Shown here: piece after piece, positions 58,231-64,000 of the stretch | Numbering within the stretch: the stretch's first letter is position 1 | How the letters are laid out: every line of letters begins with the position of its first letter | NCBI RefSeq assembly: GCF_018446385.1 | Contig: NC_055988.1 | Span: 161,150,209-161,214,208, forward strand | DNA length: 64,000 nucleotides | Source of the DNA: Zingiber officinale | Taxonomy: Eukaryota; Streptophyta; Magnoliopsida; Zingiberales; Zingiberaceae | Direction: 5' to 3' | The notes under the pieces: generated by a model | Told to the model about the DNA's origin: nothing | Seen by the model: the letters and a program-made list of their open reading frames with translations, nothing else | Databases searched by the model: none | Translations under genes and position numbers: made by a program

Positions 58231-58409
58231 TTAAATATTTACATCAAGACAAAATACAGGCCTGCATGAAAGTTAATGGCGTAATAATGCAAATATAATA
58301 ATTCAGAGACTAAAATGAAATTTGCAGGCAAATCATAATATATTCGATGTAACTAGGGTTTCCCTTGTGCGAGTTTTTTCTCCGCTGTCAAGCTTTCGCG
58401 TGGCCGATC
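58231..58409 (+). promoter_or_regulatory. KRI1 proximal promoter and leader
   Basis: Only 179 bases separate the inferred Harbinger end from the KRI1 ATG. A telo-box (TAGGGTTT, reverse complement of AAACCCTA) lies at 58354-58361, 49 bases before the ATG. Such boxes are common in plant promoters of ribosome biogenesis genes. AT-rich 'tcataatatattcg' at 58333-58346 may act as a TATA region; this is not certain. Confidence 0.6.
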
Positions 58410-60194
58410 ATGGCGATCGACCTCTTTGATGGATCTGATACAAGCGCCGACGAAGCCGATCTGTCGACCATCAAAATCGATCAGAACTTCGCCAAGCGGC
58501 TGGAGCACAACAAACGGCGGGAGGCCCACCAGCGGCTGGAGGAGCTCAAGAGAAAGGGTCTCGCTGCCGATTCCGACACCTCGGACGAGTCTGACGACGA
58601 CGACGACGATACAGATGAGGATATCAACTTGTCCGGTAAGAACGACCTCAAGTTTTTCGAGACGCTCGTCAGGGTCAAGAAGAATGACCCTGAGATCCTC
58701 CGCAGCGACACGAAGATCTATTCATCCGACGAGGAGGAGAGAGGGAAGCGGAGGGCTGTAAAGGAGAGACCTTTGTACCTGAAGGATGTCAATGCTCGGC
58801 ACTTGATCGAAGAGGGGCCTGAATTCGAGGATGAGCCTTTAAAATACAACTCAAAGGTCTACAACGAAGAACAGGCCGAAGGTATCAAGGCATTCTTGGA
58901 AGCGGAGAAGGTTGCTTTTGCTTCGGTTGACGAGGAGGATGACATTCTCAAGGTGAAGGAGAAGCCTGGAGAGGCAGAGAAGGATGAGGATGCAGAAAAG
59001 ATGGACAACAACGTGAATGAATATTTCGGAAGCGATGTTGATATCAAGGACGACAACGAGAAGTTCTTGAAGAAGTACATGGGCAACAAAATGTGGATCC
59101 CTGAGAAGGATAAAAAACCATCTATTGATCATATCTCAGATGAAGATGATGAGCTCGATAAGCAGGACAAGTACGAGGCTGAGTACAATTTCAGGTTTGA
59201 GGAAGGAGGTGCAGATCGAGTATTGGGCCATTCGAGGGTTGTGGAGGGATCAGTAAGGAAGAAGACAAATAGTAGGAAATTGCAAAGGAAGAGCAAGGAG
59301 GAGAGGATGGCACAGGCAGAGTTCGAGCGGAAGGAAGAGTTAAAGCATCTGAAGAATCTGAAGAAGAAGGAGATTCATGAGAAGCTTGAGAAAATCCGAG
59401 CTGTTGCTGGGATTGGAGATGGTGGTCCTGTTGAGCTAGACGAGGATGATTTGGAGGAGGAATTTGATCCAGTGGAGTATGATAAGAAGATGAATGAAAT
59501 GTTTGGGGATGATTACTATGACGCCGAGGATATCAATCCTGGATTTGGGAGTCAGGAGGAAGGAGATCTAGAGAAGCCAGATTTCGATAAGGAGGATGAA
59601 CTGCTTGGCATTGGAAAAGAGGGATTCGAGGCAGCTCGAGAAAGGTTTTTGAAACAGAGACATGTAGCAGAAGAAGAAGAAGAAGCAGAAGAAGAACCCA
59701 AGCAGGAAGATGGCAAGAGGAAGAGGAAGCGTAAAATCTCTCTCAAGGAGAAGGTAGAGCTTGATAAGGAATTGGACGAGTACTATAAACTGGATTATGA
59801 AGATACAATTGGGGACCTTAAAACTCGGTTCAAATATAGAACCGTCCTGGCTAATAGATATGGTTTGCGTCCTGAGGATATTTGGATGGCGAACGAGAAG
59901 GATCTGAACCAATATGTTTCCTTGAAGAGGCTAGCCCCCTATAGGGAAAAAGAGTGGAAGGTTACATACCATCAGAAGCTGAAAAAGGACTTGATTCTTC
60001 AAGGAGAGAGCTCTAATCAGAAAAAGAAGCTCAAATCAAAGGCTGGTTCGAGTGATCAGCAACCAGATGGTGAAGAAAATAAGTTGTCTCGGCGCAGTAG
60101 AAGACGACACCGTCAAGCAGAATTGAAACTTTCACATTCAAGGCTAATGGCATATGGAAAAATACCCTCAAAGCATCCGAAGAGACGTAGCTAA
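58410..60194 (+). CDS. KRI1: KRI1-like ribosome biogenesis protein
   Basis: 594 residues in one exon. The start is the first ATG (58410), opening MAIDLFDGSD; a longer frame from 58365 begins with TTG and is not used. The protein is highly charged, with acidic runs (DESDDDDDDTDED near residues 63-75; DEDDLEEEFD in the middle) and Lys-rich stretches. The KRI1 family region is at about residues 255-345 (YEAEYNFRFEEGG, SRKLQRKSKEERMAQAEF, KKKEIHEKLEKI), and the C-terminal KRI1 domain at about 445-517 (LDEYYKLDYEDTIGDLKTRF, YGLRPEDIWMANEKDLNQYV, LKRLAPYREKEW). The tail is basic (RRSRRRHRQ, HPKRRS), consistent with nucleolar localisation. In yeast, Kri1 works with Krr1 in 40S subunit assembly. It is intact, with codon use unlike the surrounding transposons, and is the only host gene in the window. 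Confidence 0.95.
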   Translation: MAIDLFDGSDTSADEADLSTIKIDQNFAKRLEHNKRREAHQRLEELKRKGLAADSDTSDESDDDDDDTDEDINLSGKNDLKFFETLVRVKKNDPEILRSDTKIYSSDEEERGKRRAVKERPLYLKDVNARHLIEEGPEFEDEPLKYNSKVYNEEQAEGIKAFLEAEKVAFASVDEEDDILKVKEKPGEAEKDEDAEKMDNNVNEYFGSDVDIKDDNEKFLKKYMGNKMWIPEKDKKPSIDHISDEDDELDKQDKYEAEYNFRFEEGGADRVLGHSRVVEGSVRKKTNSRKLQRKSKEERMAQAEFERKEELKHLKNLKKKEIHEKLEKIRAVAGIGDGGPVELDEDDLEEEFDPVEYDKKMNEMFGDDYYDAEDINPGFGSQEEGDLEKPDFDKEDELLGIGKEGFEAARERFLKQRHVAEEEEEAEEEPKQEDGKRKRKRKISLKEKVELDKELDEYYKLDYEDTIGDLKTRFKYRTVLANRYGLRPEDIWMANEKDLNQYVSLKRLAPYREKEWKVTYHQKLKKDLILQGESSNQKKKLKSKAGSSDQQPDGEENKLSRRSRRRHRQAELKLSHSRLMAYGKIPSKHPKRRS

Positions 60195-60877
60195 AGCCTA
60201 AAGGGGTGTGCACGCTGAACAATTTTGGGCGATTATAGATGAATATGAAATGAGAGTCTCTATTCTATGAACAATTTATAATTTTTTTGGTTCCTTATGT
60301 TGTATTTCTAATTGATGTTGCCTTTTGTTATTCTCATTGTTTCGGTATGTTTTCTGCTTAGTTATAGTTTAAACTCCTTTTAGCTGATCTTAAATAGTTG
60401 GAGTAAACATGAACTTGTCGGTACTTCATTGTTATGGGCTTACCATTTCGATTACATGTTGATTTTTATTGTTTATTCCTGGTGCTGTTTTTCTTATCTT
60501 GTATTACATATTGCTATGATTTTGGGTTTAAATCCTTGTGTTGTTTATGTTTGATATGAAAGAATTGTTCCTTCTTTTCCTTTATTTCTTGAAATTTAGG
60601 GTTTTGAAACTCTTCGATCTTATGATTGTTTTGTTGGCAATATTGTTACATCTAGTGCAAACCTACTTGACCTTCCCTAGTTCGATTAGCAATTAGTTGA
60701 AGCCTTTGCACTAAAACTAACTGAGCATTACATTCTTCGAATTTCAGATCATATGGTTCAAATAGATTGGGAAGAAGTGGGTCGAGTTTATGTTCTTCGC
60801 TCCATTGACCTCTTCAATGATGCTTAGGGCACTCGTATCTAACAGCTCTGTTTCGATTGTGCGATTCTTAATCATGT
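60195..60877. other. KRI1 3' flank
   Basis: A T-rich 3' untranslated and intergenic stretch. The transcript probably ends within the first few hundred bases ('aacaatttataatttttttgg' near 60269), but no clear polyadenylation signal can be fixed. No other gene is seen. Confidence 0.5.
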
Positions 60878-61871
60878 TGTGAAGACCGGTCGGATAATGA
60901 AAGGTGAAAATAGTAGGATTAGTGGGGGATCAAATCCTCACCCCCACCACTATAATGAAGTGGTGGGATAATGGAAGGTGGAATTAGTGGGGTTAATAGG
61001 GGATTAAATATTCACTCCACCACTATAAATAATCCCACACCTATCGGGGAGAAGGTTGGATCATAAGAGAAGGTGGAATCTCGATAGATTCATGTTGTGC
61101 AAGGAAGAAGAGGTCACCGCGGTAGCAATTTCCAAGGAAAGGGTAAGTGAATCTATTATGCAAATTTTATATTATTTTTTTTTTTTGAAAGAAATGGTCT
61201 TTTATTCCCTGCAATTATTTTGCTTTACTTCTGAACATTCTTGATTATTAATTTCCGTTATTTCCGTAATTTTATGCACTAGGTTGATCATGAACTAAAT
61301 GGTAGGAATATGTATTCTGAACATATTTGACATCTGATTTCTGACTTCTGTGATATTTCTGATCTCCGACCTCTCCTCTAGGAGGGATAATTCTAGAGGG
61401 CTGATATCAGTTAAGTCATGCGGAACATGATCCAATTTAAGTGTCCATGTGAAAATTTGTATCTAAATTGTGTTATTTTACTACTGCTTCTCAAGAATTT
61501 TAGTATTTGTGTGGTGTCCCCCACTTGTTGAGTGATTCCCAAATCGTTCACCCCGTCCTTACAACCCATTACAGAGAAAGATGAAAGGGGCGCCGAGAAT
61601 GAGAACGAGGATAGAGAACAAGCCAAGTTCTAGGGATGGTGAACCAGCGCAAATTTCGGGCAGGAGGACTAGAAATCTACTGCAGTTACGAATTTCTTAA
61701 TTTAGTTAGGAAGATGTAATTTAATTTGTTGAGCGGTGAAAATGACGTACTTTTATGTTAGATATGTAAAGATTGATTTTATGTGGTAATTACTATACTA
61801 CTGAGAGTGATTATTTTCGAACTTTGGGTTGAAAGTAATGCCAATGCCAGTCCCGGTCATGGGGTGTCACA
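60878..61871 (+). mobile_element. Probable solo LTR (~1 kb)
   Basis: TGTGAAGACC to GGGGTGTCACA has inverted TGTGA/TCACA ends and an imperfect 5-bp TSD, CATGT (60873-60877) against CATAT (61872-61876). It contains a TATA box (TATAAAT, 61024-61030) after GTGG-rich repeated phrases, as expected of an LTR promoter. No coding sequence is recognised, and the family is unknown. Confidence 0.55.
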
Positions 61872-61876
61872 CATAT

Positions 61877-62440
61877 TCTTCTTTTAAATCAATCAAAAGC
61901 TAAATTCTATTAAAAAAAACATTTTACTAAAAATTAGGATGAGTTTTCATACAATGATTCGATTTTCTCATAGAATATATCATACACCACTGTGTTCAAA
62001 TTATTTATGATGTTGAATTATACACTAGAACCTTTTGTATGGCTGAATGACCGGGTCAGTCCTCTTCAAGATGGAGAGGATTAATCTTTTGAAAGAGAGT
62101 TGGATACCTGATCAAAGAAAACTCTTCTTTGACCATATTTATACCACCTTGGATCAGTTTTGAGAAAGCTGTTCTTATAGTATTTTAATCAAAATTGCTC
62201 TTTTAAATAGTACGATTTCGATTAAAGTTATTTTAAAATAAAAGTAAAATTTGAATATTTTGGATATCAAATTATAAGTAAAATGTTGTTTTGATATTTT
62301 TAAAAGATGAGTGTTTCTTTTACTATATGGATAATAAGAGTATTTTTTTAAAAAAAAATTGATAAATTTGTTTAGGGTTAAGTTCCTTAAGAGTGCTTAC
62401 ACTTTTTATTGTTTTGGCTGAAGAGTTAGATACCTAACTA
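61877..62440. other. AT-rich intergenic DNA
   Basis: Long A and T runs. I see no gene, element end or strong repeat here. Confidence 0.5.
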
Positions 62441-63135
62441 TTTTTTTTTTTAACTTAGATATCTATTTTTGCGAACTGACTATTTTGGGAGGTGATGAAT
62501 CTGATCTTATGAAAATTTCTTATTCATCATCAAAGTAAATCAGGAAACGCTTAAGAAGGTACTCATCCAAGCAGTCAACGTTCTTAGGTTTATTGTCTCA
62601 CTAGAGAAAAATCCCTATAGTATGCTAAAGTTGGGATAAAACCCTTAGATGTCTGGTAAACCACTTGAAAGGTCTAACCATTGCACCATATCCCTTGGGA
62701 CATAGACTTTTTTGTTTTGTATAAAAGATGTCACTAGGTTTTTAGATTCATTATTTCCTTGAATATCTAGCTTTTCGAATAGACTAATCCTGAAGGTGAT
62801 CGGTTCAGTCCCACAAAATTTTTTTACTGGCTATAAGGTAAATTAGAAAGCGCTCGCAGAAGTATATCTAAACGAACATCATTCTTAGATTTGTTGTCCT
62901 ACTTAAAAAAAAACTCTACAGTGTGTTGCAGTTGGAATTCAAATTTTAGATGTCTGATTAACCATTTGGAGAACCTAACCGTTGCACTGTAATCCCAATG
63001 ACAAATACTTAACATTATTTTCTTTTATCGTAATCTCAGGGACACAGATACTTAATATTATTTTCTTTCATCGTAATCCCAGGAGCATATACTTAACATT
63101 TTTGTTTTGCCTAAAAAATGTCACTAGGTTATATT
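62440..63135. repeat. Diverged tandem duplication
   Basis: Two units, about 62460-62740 and 62770-63135, share phrases such as 'gcagtcaacgttcttaggtt' against 'cgaacatcattcttagattt', then 'tagatgtctggtaaaccact' against 'tagatgtctgattaaccatt', and end 'atgtcactagg'. The second unit contains an internal ~55-bp duplication ('atacttaacattattttctt', 63007 and 63051). The origin is unknown. Confidence 0.75.
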
Positions 63136-63159
63136 AGATTTGATTATTTCCTCTTTTAT

Positions 63160-63920
63160 CTTTTCTTCATAAAGTGACCATCAATGTTTGTGTGCTTCAT
63201 TATACCATGATGCACTAGGTTATTCACAATATTGCTAGTTGATTGATTATTACAAAATAGCTGAATAGGTTCTTCAATAATGAACCTTAACTTCTTTAGA
63301 GTCTTCGTAATCACACACCTTCACATATACCATGCTTCATTGCCCTAAATTCAGCTTATGTATTGTTCCTTGATATAATAGTTTGTTTCTTGTTTTACCA
63401 GGTAATTAAGTTTCTCCAAACATATGTGTAACAGTCGAAAGTTGATCTTAGATCTACTATTGATTTTCCTAATCAATATCACTATAAATATATGAATTTG
63501 CACACAAGCCTTATATTTGTTTTTATCAACTGGTGCATAATTCACTTTGGTTCCTTGGTTGATTGTTGAGTCTATAGAAATGTCTACATATTGGATATTC
63601 CAGTTTCTCTCAAAATGTAAATGTCCTAAACATATTTCGAGATCTCTCGTTAATTAGTAAATTTGTCAAAGCAAACTCTTTGAGATTTTTTTGAGTCCGT
63701 ATAATGATTGTTTTAAACTACAAACTTTGTTGTTGTGGCTTGCAATGCTCATGCATACTTCTTCTGCCAAGTCGAGAAAAACATTCTCGGCATCTAATTG
63801 ATGAAAGGGTCCATCAAGTTTATTGGCGAAAGTTTCTTCATAATTAATTCCATAAAATTGTGTGAACTTCTTGCAATGAATAGAGCCTTGAATTAACCAA
63901 CATTGTAGTATTTTGATCGA
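63160..63920 (-). pseudogene. Decayed copia pol (RT to RNase H)
   Basis: On the minus strand, fragments in several frames resemble copia Pol: KKFTQFYGINYEETFA and HQLDAENVFLDLAEEV (RT, about 63735-63880), LYGLKKS-like remains near 63690, NYAPVDKNKYKACV (63500-63545), and the RNase H signature AEFRAMKHGICEGV (about 63310-63350) followed by a HWYNEAHKH-like region near 63215. Many stops show this is an old insertion. No LTR is seen, and it may continue to the right of the window. Confidence 0.7.
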
Positions 63921-64000
63921 TTAGTGCCTTGGGAACAAAGATTAACAATTGGAGAAGAGAACCGATAACAAGCTAGATTTCGGAAGCTCCCAACTGAGCA

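Noticed and set aside
58365-58409. Longer KRI1 frame starting 45 bases upstream
   Set aside because: The upstream start codon is TTG; the first ATG at 58410 opens the conserved N-terminus.
61056-61244. 62-codon open frame in the probable solo LTR
   Set aside because: No similarity to a known protein, and it lies just downstream of an LTR TATA box.

Overview
This window is nuclear DNA from a flowering plant, most likely a monocot. The evidence is very long chromovirus LTRs, SIRE-like LTRs, a PIF/Harbinger element with its Myb/SANT partner gene, and a Mutator-like element (MULE) carrying Ulp1-like protease genes. A member of the ginger order is my guess from the style of the SIRE-like LTRs, but the sequence does not prove it. 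Only one ordinary host gene is visible: an intronless KRI1 homologue (ribosome biogenesis) at 58410-60194, plus strand. Almost everything to its left is one stack of nested transposable elements. Most boundaries were set by finding target-site duplications (TSDs).

Layout. A chromovirus-type Ty3/gypsy element on the minus strand (1-7880; its left LTR runs off the window) has landed in a SIRE-like copia element, of which internal 3' sequence and the 3' LTR (8313-9871) remain. Next comes a PIF/Harbinger element: a Myb/SANT-like accessory gene (about 9900-10928) and the start of the transposase gene (11165-11433). The transposase gene is cut by a MULE (11443-56570, 9-bp TSD ATTTTTAAA) and resumes at 56580-57757. 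The Harbinger element appears to end at 58230, 180 bp before the KRI1 start codon.

The MULE spans 45.1 kb, but about 14.8 kb once later insertions are subtracted. It holds a broken MURA transposase in three pieces (17.3-18.1, 29.5-30.1 and 32.5-33.2 kb), two diverged Ulp1-like protease genes on the minus strand (35153-37975 and 51225-54464), and inverted arrays of a ~490-bp repeat. A palindromic motif built on GGCCCA/TGGGCC is scattered throughout. Five LTR insertions interrupt it: a solo LTR (12227-17057) that itself holds a solo chromovirus-type LTR (12742-16391); a full gypsy chromovirus (18124-29510) with a protease-region deletion; a copia solo LTR (30113-32539, minus); a full copia element (39527-49464); and a SIRE-like solo LTR (54649-56329).

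Right of KRI1 are a probable 1-kb solo LTR (60878-61871), a diverged tandem repeat (62.4-63.1 kb) and a decayed copia pol on the minus strand (63.16-63.92 kb).

The most unusual signals are structural DNA patterns that annotation by gene would miss: tandem hairpin units in SIRE-like LTRs whose outer stems change between units yet stay self-complementary; GATCGATC-type palindrome arrays shared by LTRs of unrelated superfamilies; the GGCCCA palindrome that pervades the MULE, including an intron of one Ulp1-like gene; and an Asn in place of the catalytic Asp in both Ulp1-like copies.
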